Below are positions 54,432 through 62,625 of a stretch of 64,000 nucleotides of DNA, one piece after another. The stretch comes from Streptomyces kronopolitis. GTDB taxonomy: Bacteria; Actinomycetota; Actinomycetes; Streptomycetales; Streptomycetaceae. The stretch lies in assembly GCF_014646275.1 (NCBI RefSeq), contig NZ_BMND01000001.1:481368-545367 (forward strand), given 5' to 3'. The stretch's first letter is position 1. Each line of letters begins with the position of its first letter. A model generated the notes under the pieces. The model saw only the letters and a list, made by a program, of their open reading frames with translations, did no database searches and was not told the DNA's origin. A program made the translations under genes and the position numbers.

Positions 54432-55237
54432 CGGTCGTACCTCGCGCCCGCGTCGTGGCCGAACCCGGTGCGGGGCTCGCGCGAGGCGGCAGCGGACGCG
54501 TCCTCGGCGGCGTGGGTGAATGCCCTGGTGGCGTGGGCCGGTGCCCGGCCGTTCTCGGTCAGGCGCCCGTCGCGGACCTCGACAGTGCGGTCGCACCAGC
54601 GCGCCACGTTCACGTCGTGGGTGACCACGACGAGCGCGGCGCCCTGGCGGCGGGTGACCTCGACCAGCAGGCCGATCACCTCCGTGCCGGTGGCCTGGTC
54701 CAGCGCTCCCGTGGGCTCGTCGGCGAAGATCACCTGCGGGCCGCCGACCAGCGCCCGCGCGATCGCCACCCGCTGCGCCTGCCCGCCGGACAGCTCCCCG
54801 GGCCGCCGCCCCTCCTTACCCGCAAGGCCCAGGACCGGGAACCACTCCCGCGCCTTGCGGACCGCCTGGCGGCGCGGCATCCCGCCGAGCATCAAAGGCA
54901 GCGCCACGTTCTCGTCGGCGGGCAGCTCCGGCAGCAGCTGGCCGGACTGGAAGACGAATCCGAAGTGGGTGCGGCGAAGTTCGCTGCGCTCCGGCTCGCC
55001 CAGATGGTCCACGCGTGCGCCGGCCAGCAGGACTTGACCCTCGTCGGGCCGTTCGATGCCGGCCAGGCAGTGCAGCAGGGTGGACTTGCCCGACCCGGAC
55101 GGGCCCATGACCGCCAGCGACTCGCCCGCCGGGACGGACACGTCGACGCCGGCCAGCGCGCGGGTCAGGCCGAAGGACTTCGTCAGGCCGGTCCCCCTCA
55201 GAACGGGGGCCGTGGCGGCCGTAGCGCGCGAGGTCAT
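54428..55237 (-). CDS. ABC transporter ATP-binding protein (LolD/MacB-like)
   Basis: 269 residues from the second of two adjacent ATGs (first at 55240); GGAGG lies seven bases before the chosen one. Walker A GPSGSGKST, Q-loop FVFQSGQLLPEL, signature LSGGQAQRVAIARAL, Walker B VIFADEPTGALD and switch VVVTHD are all intact, so it should hydrolyse ATP. It partners the downstream permease (ATGA overlap) in a two-gene exporter or membrane-sensor module of the kind often paired with a LuxR-type two-component system. That system is divergently encoded next door. The C-terminal extension of about 35 residues (AHATRAFTHAAEDASAAAS) is low complexity. Confidence 0.92.
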   Translation of the reverse strand: MTSRATAATAPVLRGTGLTKSFGLTRALAGVDVSVPAGESLAVMGPSGSGKSTLLHCLAGIERPDEGQVLLAGARVDHLGEPERSELRRTHFGFVFQSGQLLPELPADENVALPLMLGGMPRRQAVRKAREWFPVLGLAGKEGRRPGELSGGQAQRVAIARALVGGPQVIFADEPTGALDQATGTEVIGLLVEVTRRQGAALVVVTHDVNVARWCDRTVEVRDGRLTENGRAPAHATRAFTHAAEDASAAASREPRTGFGHDAGARYDR

Positions 55238-55396
55238 CATGCCGCCTCCGTGGTGAGGAGGGCGCACAGGACGAAACCGAGCCCAGCGGGGGCTGACCGG
55301 ACGCGGCCGGGAACAGTGAGGATCTGCATGGTCTCGACGATCCCGCCGTGGCGCCGCGCCTGTCCTCGGCCACCGGGCTGGTACGGACCGGTCGGA

Positions 55397-55412
55397 TCGG
55401 CCTGCGGGCCGA
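55397..55412. promoter_or_regulatory. 16-bp palindrome, copy 1 (ABC/kinase divergent gap)
   Basis: TCGGCCTGCGGGCCGA, an inverted repeat of TCGGCC/GGCCGA around TGCG, 37 bases before the kinase start in the divergent gap 55241-55448. Three near-identical copies lie further right. Candidate operator or REP-like element. Confidence 0.5.
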
Positions 55413-55448
55413 CCCCCTCCTCAGCCGCAGGTCTCTAGGCTGCACAGT

Positions 55449-56636
55449 GTGGAATCCGATACTCCGCTCCCCCCGGCCCTACGACGGCTGATGATCGGCA
55501 CGCTCGTCACCGGCCTGGTGCTGCTGTGGCTGTACGACCTGGCGGTCTCCGACCTCGGCGGCTGGCCGCTGAGACCGCTCGTGCTGGGCTTCGGCGTCCT
55601 CACCGCCCTTGCGCTGATCAGGCCCGACCGCGGCCCCGGGCCCGGGACGCGGGCCGGCGCCGCGGCACTGGGTTCGCTGCTGCTCACCGTGGCATACCTC
55701 GTCCTCGCTCCGTATACGTACGCGTGGGGGCTGCTGGAGACCGTGGCGTTGCTGGTCCTGCTCGTGCGCACCGCGCACCGGGTGCGGCGTCCGGCCGCCG
55801 CTGTGGCGCTGTCGACCGCCTTGGGTGTCGCGGTGATCGTCTTGCCGCTGCGCCCGGGGGGCTCCGACGCCGTGACGTTCTGCTTCCTCCTGACCTTCGC
55901 CGTCGGCGGGGCGGCAGCTCTGGGCTGCTATCTGCGCTTGCTGGACGCCCGCCGGGCCCGGGCCGTGACCGCTGTACGCCAGAACGAACGGCTGGAGCTC
56001 GCGCGCGATCTGCACGACTTCGTCGCCCACCACGTCACCGGCATCATCGTGCACGCCAACGCGGCGCTGATGATCCAGGAGACCTCACCGGAGCAGGTCA
56101 AACCGCTGCTGGAGGGCATCTCACGGGCCGGCGGGGAGACCTTGGACTCCATGCGCCGCCTGGTACGGGTGCTGCGCGAGGACGACCACCAGGCCGCACG
56201 CCCGGGCGAGCTGCTGAGCGAGCTGGACCGCCTGGTCGGCGCGTTCTCCGGAAACGGCACCGAGGTGAAGCTGGACATCACGCCCGAGGCGCGCGGGGTG
56301 CGGCTGGCGCCCGAGGTGGAGACCTCCGTCCACCGCGTGGTGCAGGAGGCGCTGACCAACGTACGGCGCCATGCCCACGGGGCGGATGTCGTCGTCCGCC
56401 TCGGCCTGGACCGGCACACCTGTGGGGAGCTGCTGCGCGTGGAGGTGCGCAACGCGGCGCCGGGCGCGAGCAGCACCGTGCCGACCGGTGGCCGGGGCGG
56501 CTTCGGCCTGGTGGGCCTGCGCGAGCGGGTGGAGGCCGTCGAAGGGTCGCTGAGCAGCGGCAGGACAGCGGACGGGGGCTGGTGCGTGAGCGCCGCCTTC
56601 CCCGTCCTGGCGGCTGTGGAAGGATCACCGGCATGA
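55449..56636 (+). CDS. sensor histidine kinase, HisKA_3 family
   Basis: 395 residues from a GTG start. About five or six membrane helices fill residues 12-160, with no large extracellular domain, as in intramembrane-sensing kinases. The dimerisation/phosphoacceptor motif LELARDLHDFVAHHVTGI places the phosphorylated His at 189. The ATPase domain has EALTNVRRHAHG (N box) and GGFGLVGLRERVEAVEG (G box). It autophosphorylates and passes phosphate to the response regulator encoded directly downstream with an ATGA overlap. Its position divergent from an ABC transporter suggests it senses an envelope-active or transported compound and controls that transporter (inference). Confidence 0.93.
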   Translation: MESDTPLPPALRRLMIGTLVTGLVLLWLYDLAVSDLGGWPLRPLVLGFGVLTALALIRPDRGPGPGTRAGAAALGSLLLTVAYLVLAPYTYAWGLLETVALLVLLVRTAHRVRRPAAAVALSTALGVAVIVLPLRPGGSDAVTFCFLLTFAVGGAAALGCYLRLLDARRARAVTAVRQNERLELARDLHDFVAHHVTGIIVHANAALMIQETSPEQVKPLLEGISRAGGETLDSMRRLVRVLREDDHQAARPGELLSELDRLVGAFSGNGTEVKLDITPEARGVRLAPEVETSVHRVVQEALTNVRRHAHGADVVVRLGLDRHTCGELLRVEVRNAAPGASSTVPTGGRGGFGLVGLRERVEAVEGSLSSGRTADGGWCVSAAFPVLAAVEGSPA

Positions 56637-57352
56637 ACGGTGCCGGTGGTGCGAACGGGGTGAGCCAGGCGAGTGTGGCGAGTGTGCCCCGGACGCGGGT
56701 GCTGATCGCGGACGACCAGGAGATGGTCCGTACCGGCTTCCGGCTGATCCTGGGCACCCAGCCCGACCTGGAGGTCATCGGCGAGGCCGCCGACGGCGCC
56801 GCGTGCGTCGAACTCGCCCGCCGACTGCGCCCCGACGTGTGCCTCGTCGACATCCGCATGCCCAAGCTGGACGGCCTGGAGGTCACCCGCGCCCTGGCCG
56901 GCCCCGGCACCACCGCCCCCCTGCGCGTCGTCGTGGTGACCACCTTCGACCAGGACGACTACGCCTACGCCGCCCTGCGCAACGGCGCTTGCGGCTTCCT
57001 CCTCAAGGACGCCGCCTCCAGCCTGCTGATCGAGGCCGTACGGTCCGCCGCCCGCGGCGACGCCCTGATCTCCCCGGCGGTCACCGTCCGCCTGCTCGAG
57101 CACCTCGCAGGACAGCAGCCGGCGTCCGCCGCTCCCCATCCGCTCTCCGAGCGGGAACTCGACGTCGTACGACTGGTCGCGGTGGGCCGCACCAACCAGG
57201 AGATCTGCGACCAGCTCTACCTGTCCTTGGGCACCGTCAAGACCCACCTGGCCAACGTCAAGGACAAGCTGGGTGTCCGCAACCGCGTCGAGATCGCCGC
57301 CTGGGCCTGGGATACCGGCACAGTACGCGAACGCCAGGGCCCGCCGGCCTGA
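56633..57352 (+). CDS. LuxR-family (NarL/FixJ) response regulator
   Basis: 239 residues. After a 22-residue variable N-terminus the receiver domain starts (RTRVLIADDQEMVRTGF), with phosphoacceptor Asp73 in CLVDIRMPKLDG, Thr in VVVTTF and Lys in GFLLKDAAS. The C-terminal LuxR helix-turn-helix is LSERELDVVRLVAVGRTN through LGTVKTHLANVKDKLG. Cognate partner of the kinase by overlap and family. The ATG overlaps the kinase stop. The likely targets are the divergent ABC genes and its own operon; the 16-bp palindromes nearby are possible sites, not shown. Confidence 0.95.
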   Translation: MNGAGGANGVSQASVASVPRTRVLIADDQEMVRTGFRLILGTQPDLEVIGEAADGAACVELARRLRPDVCLVDIRMPKLDGLEVTRALAGPGTTAPLRVVVVTTFDQDDYAYAALRNGACGFLLKDAASSLLIEAVRSAARGDALISPAVTVRLLEHLAGQQPASAAPHPLSERELDVVRLVAVGRTNQEICDQLYLSLGTVKTHLANVKDKLGVRNRVEIAAWAWDTGTVRERQGPPA

Positions 57353-57363
57353 TCCTCGCGGGA

Positions 57364-57379
57364 TCGGCCTCCGGGCCGA
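57364..57379. repeat. 16-bp palindrome, copy 2
   Basis: TCGGCCTCCGGGCCGA, 11 bases after the response regulator stop. One base differs from copies 1 and 3, in the loop. Could also serve as a terminator stem. Confidence 0.5.
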
Positions 57380-57395
57380 CCCATGGCGGCCCCGA

Positions 57396-57411
57396 TCGGC
57401 CTGCGGGCCGA
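57396..57411. repeat. 16-bp palindrome, copy 3
   Basis: TCGGCCTGCGGGCCGA, identical to copy 1, 32 bases after copy 2 start to start and 75 bases before the DUF4333 start. The 32-base spacing is about three helical turns. Confidence 0.5.
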
Positions 57412-57485
57412 AGCGGTGCCCCCATTCCACGGGCCACTCTCCTCAGGACAGCTCCGCCGGAGCGAGCACATCCCTCAGGAGAACC

Positions 57486-57836
57486 ATGAAGTACCTCGCT
57501 GTTTCCCTGGCGACAGTCGGCGCCGTCGCAGTGGCCGGACTGGCATTCGTGGCCGTGCCTCGGCTGCTGAGCACGGAGTCGACCAGCACCATGGGCCCCG
57601 CGGCGACCGTGTCCCGGACAGAGGTGGAGAAGCAAGTCCGCGACAACTACGCAGTACCACCGGTGCAGAAGAAGCCCAAGGCGGTCAGCTGCGTCGGAGG
57701 CCTCAGGCCGTACAAGGAGGACACGGTCGAGTGCACGGTGACGCCCCAGGACGGAAAGACGCAGCACATCGCGGTCTCCGTCACCAAGGTCGACGGGAGC
57801 AAGGTCTCGTACGACTACGCGGTGCTGGCCGAGTGA
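57486..57836 (+). CDS. small secreted or membrane-anchored DUF4333 protein
   Basis: 116 residues. ATG with AGGAGA five bases upstream. The N-terminus is an uncleaved anchor or signal peptide (about residues 1-24, MKYLAVSLATVGAVAVAG). The rest is an extracellular DUF4333-like domain with two cysteines (VSCVGGL and VECTVTP) likely bridged, and a closing beta strand DGSKVSYDYAVLAE. The family is common in actinomycetes and its function is not known. No lipobox is seen. It follows the two-component pair and two palindromes but is probably a separate transcript. Confidence 0.8.
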   Translation: MKYLAVSLATVGAVAVAGLAFVAVPRLLSTESTSTMGPAATVSRTEVEKQVRDNYAVPPVQKKPKAVSCVGGLRPYKEDTVECTVTPQDGKTQHIAVSVTKVDGSKVSYDYAVLAE

Positions 57837-58270
57837 AGACTGGCCATGGCCCCATCGCGCCCCTGGCCGTCGCCACCTGGATCCGGCGCGGCAGTGGCCA
57901 GCTCGGACCACGCGGGACCTTTGGCCGGCGGGCGGGGAAGAGCAGCGCGGTGGCGAGCGGGTCGGAGACGAGGGGCAGCCCGTTCCTCCACCCTTCGTGC
58001 GGGTTGTAGTTGGCCCTCAGGTCGAGCAGCCACACCACGGCCAGGTCCCCGCAGAGCGAGGCCGTGATGACACGCCGGACGGCCTGGGAGCGGGTCGGCC
58101 TGCAGGCCGATGCCTGCTGCCCGGGACCGGCCCGGAGGCCGAGGACGGGCAGGGCGGTACGGCGGGATCGTCGACGGGCAAGCCGATTCCCACCCGTCTC
58201 CATTTCGCCCTGGCGGCCCCGCCGGGCTGTGCTTCGTCCTGTCCGCCCCCGTCACCGTAGGGGCGGCCCG
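57837..58270. other. 434-bp intergenic region with palindrome copy 4 at 58095-58110
   Basis: The only definite element is TCGGCCTGCAGGCCGA, the fourth copy of the 16-bp palindrome, with one base changed in the loop. A minus-strand open frame covers the gap, but it runs into the neighbouring gene, has no recognisable domain and no good ribosome site, so it is not called. Confidence 0.5.
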
Positions 58271-59731
58271 ATGAGTAAAGGAATACGCCACATGATCCTC
58301 AAGTCCATCGCCCTGACCGCCCTTACGACCGCAGTCTGTGCCGTCGGCCTGCCTGGAGTCGCGACTGCTCTACCAGAGCCGCAGAAAGCACAGGAGACCA
58401 TTGCGTGGGGCACGTGCGACCGGCCTGCGGACATGCCGGTCGCGGACGGGGTCCAGTGCGGCACGCTCACGGTTCCCGTCGACTGGGCCAAGCCGGAATC
58501 GGGAGCCGTGGCTCTGCGCGCCTACCGCTGGAAAGCTGCCGGCCCGTCGAAAACCAAGGGAACGATCCTCAACTTCCCGTCAGGTCCGGGAGAAACGGGC
58601 GACATTGCCTTTGCCACACTGCGTAAGAGTCTGCCCGGCTACGACCTGATCGCGCTCGACCCGCGCGGTGTGGGGGCCAGCGGCCCGCTGAGCTGCGCAA
58701 CCGACAAGGCGCTCAAAATTCCCTATGTCCCCCCGATGGACCGGCGGACGTTCCATGCACTGAAGGAGAACCAGCGCTCGTTCTGGTCGACGTGCACCAC
58801 CAACCCGGCGGGCCTGAAGCACCATCTGGACGCCTACAGCAACGCCAGGGACGCCGAGGCCCTCCGCAAGGCCATGCACTTGGACCGGATCAACGTGTAC
58901 GGGTTCTCGTACGGCACTCTGATCGCGGAGCGCTATCTCGGCCTGTACGGAGACCACGTCAACGGATCCGTCCTCGAGGGAGTGATGAACCCCGCGCAGT
59001 CGCGGCGGGAATTCGTCACCAGCGCGGCCCACGGCATGGAGGCGATCTTCGACCGATTCAAGAAGTGGTGCGAAGAGGAGGCGGCTTGCGCGCTCCATGG
59101 CAAGGACGTGGTATCCGCATTCAGGAAGGCTCAGAAGAAGGCCGACGAAGGGCACATCCCCGGCTCGCTCATCACGACACCTTGGTCGTCCGTGGCGGTC
59201 ACCCGGTACTTCGAGCTCACCGCGTCAAAGGGCTTCAAGGACGCCGCCGACGGCCTCAAGAAGCTGTCGGAGGGCAAGAACCCGATGCCCGGCGACGAGG
59301 AAACGGGCCAGGACCAGATACCGAAGACCTACCCTTACGCGGATCCGATTGTTTGCTCCGACTTCGACCTGTCCGTCAAGAACGTCGGCCAGGCCCGACG
59401 CGACCTGACGGCCACCCGGAAGGCGGCCCCCGTCCTGGGATTCTCGACGAACAGCAACAACTACACGTCGATCTGCCTCGCCGGACCCCACCCCGCCAAG
59501 AAGTCGGACAAGGCGGTGACGTCGCGCAGCGCTCACCCCACCATGCTGTTGAGCAACACGCTCGACCCGGCCACCCCTCTCACCTGGGTCAACAGCGTGG
59601 CACGCCAGCTCGGGCACAAGGCCATCGAAGTGCGGACCGACAAGGTAGGCCACGGCGGCGGCCTGGACAATCCGGAGACCAAGCGCAAGGTAGTGGCCTA
59701 CATGTCCCAGGCCAACCGGACCGGACGCTAA
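58271..59731 (+). CDS. secreted alpha/beta-hydrolase peptidase (S33, TAP-like C-terminal domain)
   Basis: 486 residues. Signal peptide about residues 1-36 (cleavage near VATA-LP). An alternative ATG at 58292 with AAAGGA upstream would give a more standard signal peptide; the 58271 start has AGGGG upstream. The catalytic triad is Ser213 in GFSYGT, Asp432 in NTLDPATPL and His461 in KVGHGGG. The oxyanion region SGPGETG and the strand LIALDPRGVGASGPL are typical of tripeptidyl or proline-iminopeptidase-like secreted enzymes. Cysteines at the domain start (CDRPADM, VQCGTLTVPVDW) are also family features. It probably trims amino-terminal di- or tripeptides from extracellular substrates. No operon partner. 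Confidence 0.9.
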   Translation: MSKGIRHMILKSIALTALTTAVCAVGLPGVATALPEPQKAQETIAWGTCDRPADMPVADGVQCGTLTVPVDWAKPESGAVALRAYRWKAAGPSKTKGTILNFPSGPGETGDIAFATLRKSLPGYDLIALDPRGVGASGPLSCATDKALKIPYVPPMDRRTFHALKENQRSFWSTCTTNPAGLKHHLDAYSNARDAEALRKAMHLDRINVYGFSYGTLIAERYLGLYGDHVNGSVLEGVMNPAQSRREFVTSAAHGMEAIFDRFKKWCEEEAACALHGKDVVSAFRKAQKKADEGHIPGSLITTPWSSVAVTRYFELTASKGFKDAADGLKKLSEGKNPMPGDEETGQDQIPKTYPYADPIVCSDFDLSVKNVGQARRDLTATRKAAPVLGFSTNSNNYTSICLAGPHPAKKSDKAVTSRSAHPTMLLSNTLDPATPLTWVNSVARQLGHKAIEVRTDKVGHGGGLDNPETKRKVVAYMSQANRTGR

Positions 59732-59959
59732 CCCCCACGACGAGCACGGCGCCTCAAGGTGTGAGGTCTACCCCGCGCCGCGCCTGTCGATAAACGAACG
59801 AATGAATGACAACAGGCGCCGCAGGCATCCAATGAACTTGGACATTCCGGGGCGTTGGGGCGGTGCTGATCCAATGAGTCGCTTGTCCTCAGTCAGGCTG
59901 ACTTCGGCGCCGGCCGCTAACGCAATGGGCGGGGCAAGAAAGCGTCTTGGTCGCATCCC

Positions 59960-60350
59960 GCCCATCGTGGTCCTCAGGACCCCCGCCGCGGCGCGGGCCG
60001 ACTGGGCGTGATCATCACGAGAGAAGCGTCCTCTAATCGGCGGGCCTTCTCCCGCATCTGGCAGCACAGGGGGGCCTGGATCCGCTGATCCAGCCCCCTC
60101 ACGTCACAGTCAGAAGCAGTGGAACATCGCTCCGACCAGGCCAGGAAGTCAGCTGACATGAGGTGCCGCTGACGGCTCGTCCGGTTCTGATCGAAGATCG
60201 CGTTTACGACCTTCCTGGAGGCGGTCGTCGGGGCCGGGATCCCCGGTCGCCGGCCGCGCTACCTGTCCTGCTTCCAGGCCGTGATCATCGACTCGATCAA
60301 CGCCTGCTGCCCGTCCGATAGATCGTTGGGGTACGGCTCTCTCTTCCCGT
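59960..60350 (-). pseudogene. decayed IS5-family transposase remnant
   Basis: Read on the minus strand, fragments match the IS5-type transposase pattern in order: EPYPNDLSDGQQALIESM, ITAWKQDR then an in-frame stop, RRPGIPAPTT, VVNAIFDQNRTS, GLDQRIQ, QMREKARRLEDASLVM and, in another frame, QSARAAAGVLRTT. The stop and at least one frameshift make it non-functional. The downstream catalytic half is not recognisable. Recognition is from the family's usual sequence as remembered. Positions 59732-59959 hold nothing I can name. Confidence 0.65.
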
Positions 60351-60471
60351 CCCGCAGCTCAATGTGGACTTGCTCGCCAAGCGGTCCGACGGCGATCAGC
60401 ATTCGGGCGATCACGAACCGAGGCAGATCAGACTCACGGTGCCACGCTGAATCTCAACAAGGTTGACCAGA

Positions 60472-60505
60472 TTCGAAGCTCCGCAGCCCTCGGCGGAGCT
60501 TCGAA
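60472..60505. terminator. terminator hairpin of the collagen-like gene
   Basis: Perfect 13-bp stem (TTCGAAGCTCCGC with its complement) and an 8-base loop, beginning 54 bases beyond the minus-strand stop at 60559. Confidence 0.7.
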
Positions 60506-60558
60506 CCTCAGGACCGAGACCCTTGCAGCGAGCCGCCAGGGTCGAGGCCATCCGCCCC

Positions 60559-61011
60559 CTACCAAGAGGGACCAGGGGGGCCGGGGGGTCCCTCGGGGCC
60601 CGGGGGGCCTGCTTCTCCCTTGGCGCCTGGCGCCCCGGGGGTACCGGGGGTGCCGGGGGGTCCGATGCTGCCGGGGGTGCCGGGGGTACCCGGGGGCCCG
60701 GGAGTGCCAGGGGAGACCACCGCCCCGAGCACGTCGCCAAGGAGGTCTGGGTTGTAAGAGTTCGCGCTGCCACACGAGTTCGGTGCCATCGCTCCGGAGG
60801 CGATAGCACACACGTTGCTGCGCCGACGCTGAGTAACGTCGTGAGAGTCCCTGTGAATCTTGTGAGACTGTTGATCGATATTGTGGGAGTCCACCTGGAC
60901 ATGGTGAACGCCATGAGCGTGGTGAGCACCCGAGTCAGCAATGGCCCAGCCTGCGTCCGGGAGCACAAGCCCGCCCGCCGCAGCCACAATGTAGGCAGCT
61001 TGCCTTAGCAA
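60559..61011 (-). CDS. small secreted protein with a collagen-like Gly-X-Y tail
   Basis: 150 residues from a TTG start, chosen because AAGGAGG lies just upstream and because MLRQAAYIV lines up with the ATG start of the paralogue at 61740-62066. Signal peptide about 1-25 (cleavage AIA-DS). A His/Asp/Ser-rich middle ([32 protein letters not shown]) is followed by a two-cysteine motif ([17 protein letters not shown]) and [11 protein letters not shown]. The last 48 or so residues are 16 uninterrupted Gly-X-Y triplets, mostly GTP, GPP and GAP with one [13 protein letters not shown] stretch, ending in SW. Such a tail should form a collagen triple helix if trimeric. Probably extracellular or cell-surface. 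Function unknown; not a recognisable chaplin or rodlin. Confidence 0.75.
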   Translation of the reverse strand: MLRQAAYIVAAAGGLVLPDAGWAIADSGAHHAHGVHHVQVDSHNIDQQSHKIHRDSHDVTQRRRSNVCAIASGAMAPNSCGSANSYNPDLLGDVLGAVVSPGTPGPPGTPGTPGSIGPPGTPGTPGAPGAKGEAGPPGPEGPPGPPGPSW

Positions 61012-61081
61012 TTCCCCTCCTTGATCGGCGATGTGGCCTGTGTTGAGGCCACGGACCTCACAACGACCAGACAAACTTCAA

Positions 61082-61116
61082 GGTGCGAATGGCCCTCTCA
61101 ATTCACCTGTTCCGCT
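61082..61116 (-). promoter_or_regulatory. conserved upstream block of the collagen-like gene
   Basis: 35 bases, 71-105 before the TTG start, that align without gaps to 62138-62172 at the same distance from the paralogue's start. The most constant parts (minus strand) are GAACAGGTGAA and GCCATTCGCACC. The arrangement suggests a shared promoter. The sigma factor is not assignable. Confidence 0.55.
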
Positions 61117-61327
61117 TACGACACATGACGGGGGAGGGGCGATTCGCCGTTCGACGCGCAGTTGACGATGCCAGAGAGTTGCCACGGTCTGCCAGGAACG
61201 CTGGTGGCAAGTTTCATTTCGTCGGACTTCCTGCAGGGGAGCCGAACTCGCAGCGTTTCGCGGCTGGCGGCGGTCAGTAGGTTCAGCTCTGATCAGCGTT
61301 TCGAGCTCGTCGAGCATGACCGCGCAC

Positions 61328-61560
61328 GGCGTGAGAAGGATGTGGAGTCGGAGGAGGTCGAATTGGGCCGGCCCGTAGCCTTGGCGTTTGCGGAATTACC
61401 GCGGTTGACGTAGCCTTCGACCGCGCCGTTCGATTAGGGCAGGGTCAGAGGGGCGAGTTTGCGTACAGTCTTGCGGTCCATGTGCAGTGTCTGGGTAATC
61501 ACCTGCAGGGAACACCGTTGCCGTACATCTCGCGCACCTTGGCGAAGTGGCCTCGTGTGT
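61328..61560 (-). pseudogene. ISL3-family transposase remnant
   Basis: Minus-strand fragments in three frames follow ISL3 order: HFAKVREMYGNGV, then LQVITQTLHMDRKTVRKLA (internal helix-turn-helix), NGAVEGYVNR, and KRQGYGPAQFDLLRLHILL, the usual transposase C-terminus. Several frameshifts and deletions separate them, and the N-terminal and catalytic parts are missing. It lies between the two secreted-protein paralogues. Assignment from remembered family sequence. Confidence 0.65.
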
Positions 61561-61647
61561 TCGCCGCCGCGACCGGCATATAGGCAACGTCGCTACGCAT
61601 CTCGTGCTCGGAATGGCGGCGAAATGCGTGGTAGGTGGTGGCCGGGC

Positions 61648-61691
61648 AGGTCCGGAGGTCCGCAGTCGGTGGACTGCGGACCTCCGGACCT
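61648..61691. terminator. perfect 20-bp hairpin after the tail-less paralogue
   Basis: 20-bp perfect stem (AGGTCCGGAGGTCCGCAGTC and its complement) with a GGTG loop, 48 bases beyond the stop of the minus-strand gene at 61740. Strong terminator candidate, or a mobile-element end. Confidence 0.7.
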
Positions 61692-61739
61692 CAGCACTGG
61701 GGCCTAGGAGGAGTTACCCAGGCTCAGGGGCAGCGTCCT

Positions 61740-62066
61740 CTACAGAAGGGGCGTGGCGGCGCCGGGGGAGAGTACTGCCCCGAGCACGTCGCCGAAGATG
61801 ACGGGGTGGTAGACATTCGCGCTGCCACATGAGTTCGGTGCCAGTGACCCGGTGGCGATGGCACACGTCCTGGTGCTGCTGTTTTGAGCAATGTCGTGGG
61901 AGTCCATGTACACCTTGTGAGACTCTTGGTCGAGGTTGTTGGAGTTCACCTGGACATGGTGAACGTTACCGGCGTGGTGGGCGCCCGAGTCGGCAATGGC
62001 CAAGCCTGCGTCCGCGAGCACGAGCCCGCTCGCCGCAGCTACGATATAGGCGGCCTGCCTGAGCAT
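61740..62066 (-). CDS. small secreted protein, paralogue lacking the collagen tail
   Basis: 108 residues; ATG with GGAGG five bases upstream. Signal peptide [20 protein letters not shown] to AIA, cleaved before DSGAHH. It keeps the same blocks as the collagen-like protein: [44 protein letters not shown] and FGDVLGAVLSPG. It then stops after AATPLL, exactly where the Gly-X-Y repeat starts in the sister. The two therefore arose by duplication, with gain or loss of the tail. The two conserved cysteines suggest an intramolecular disulphide. Extracellular; function unknown. Confidence 0.75.
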   Translation of the reverse strand: MLRQAAYIVAAASGLVLADAGLAIADSGAHHAGNVHHVQVNSNNLDQESHKVYMDSHDIAQNSSTRTCAIATGSLAPNSCGSANVYHPVIFGDVLGAVLSPGAATPLL

Positions 62067-62137
62067 TGTTCCTCCATGGTCAGCAATGCGGTCCTGTCGA
62101 TGAGACCACAGACCCAGAACGAGCAGCGAAGAAGCAG

Positions 62138-62172
62138 GGTGCGAATGGCTCCGTCTCTTCACCTGTTCTGCT
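62138..62172 (-). promoter_or_regulatory. conserved upstream block of the tail-less paralogue
   Basis: Partner of 61082-61116, 72-106 bases before the ATG. Identical in GGTGCGAATGGC and TTCACCTGTTC on the plus strand, with the differences concentrated in the middle. Confidence 0.55.
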
Positions 62173-62625
62173 CAATGGCGGATGGTGGAGGAGGCGTCGA
62201 TGGGCTGTTCGGTATGTGGCTGACAGTGCCAGGACGGAAAGTCACCCCCAATGGATGCGACCGCACCGCCCTTGGGGCATGCACCGGTCGGCTGAGCTGC
62301 CCGCGGGGAAAACAGCTCACGTTGGAGTAACGTCCCGCTAGATCGGTCGTTGTCGATATGGCGAGGGGCCAGCCGATCATTGGCCGCGTCACCGTGATGG
62401 CATGACGTGTCTGCTGTGATAGCGCGGACATTTGGTCGGGGGAGTTTCTGGGAGGCACGGCCACCGGACATCCCGAAGGACGTCAGGGTGCTTCTGGTCG
62501 GGCGTGGTTCTTGGTTCGCCATGACGCCTTGGGTGGGGCATCGGCGGCGCCATCCATTCCGTTTTCCCTTGCGTGGGCCGGCTGTGAGGGCGGTTCACCG
62601 ATTCTGAGTGTTGAGGGTAGGCAGC
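62173..62625. other. 453-bp gap between divergent genes
   Basis: Separates the minus-strand paralogue from the plus-strand oxygenase. Several short frames have no domain or convincing start. No tRNA, long repeat or IS end was recognised. Confidence 0.4.

Noticed and set aside
57781..58203. Minus-strand frame with a segment VWLLDLRANYNPHEGWRNGLP
   Set aside because: Looks slightly protein-like but has no known domain or ribosome site, and overlaps the DUF4333 gene end. Too weak to call; could be a decayed gene.
60559..62066. Paralogous secreted proteins as chaplins
   Set aside because: Signal peptide and two cysteines are chaplin-like, but the cysteine spacing and the chaplin core motif are not present.
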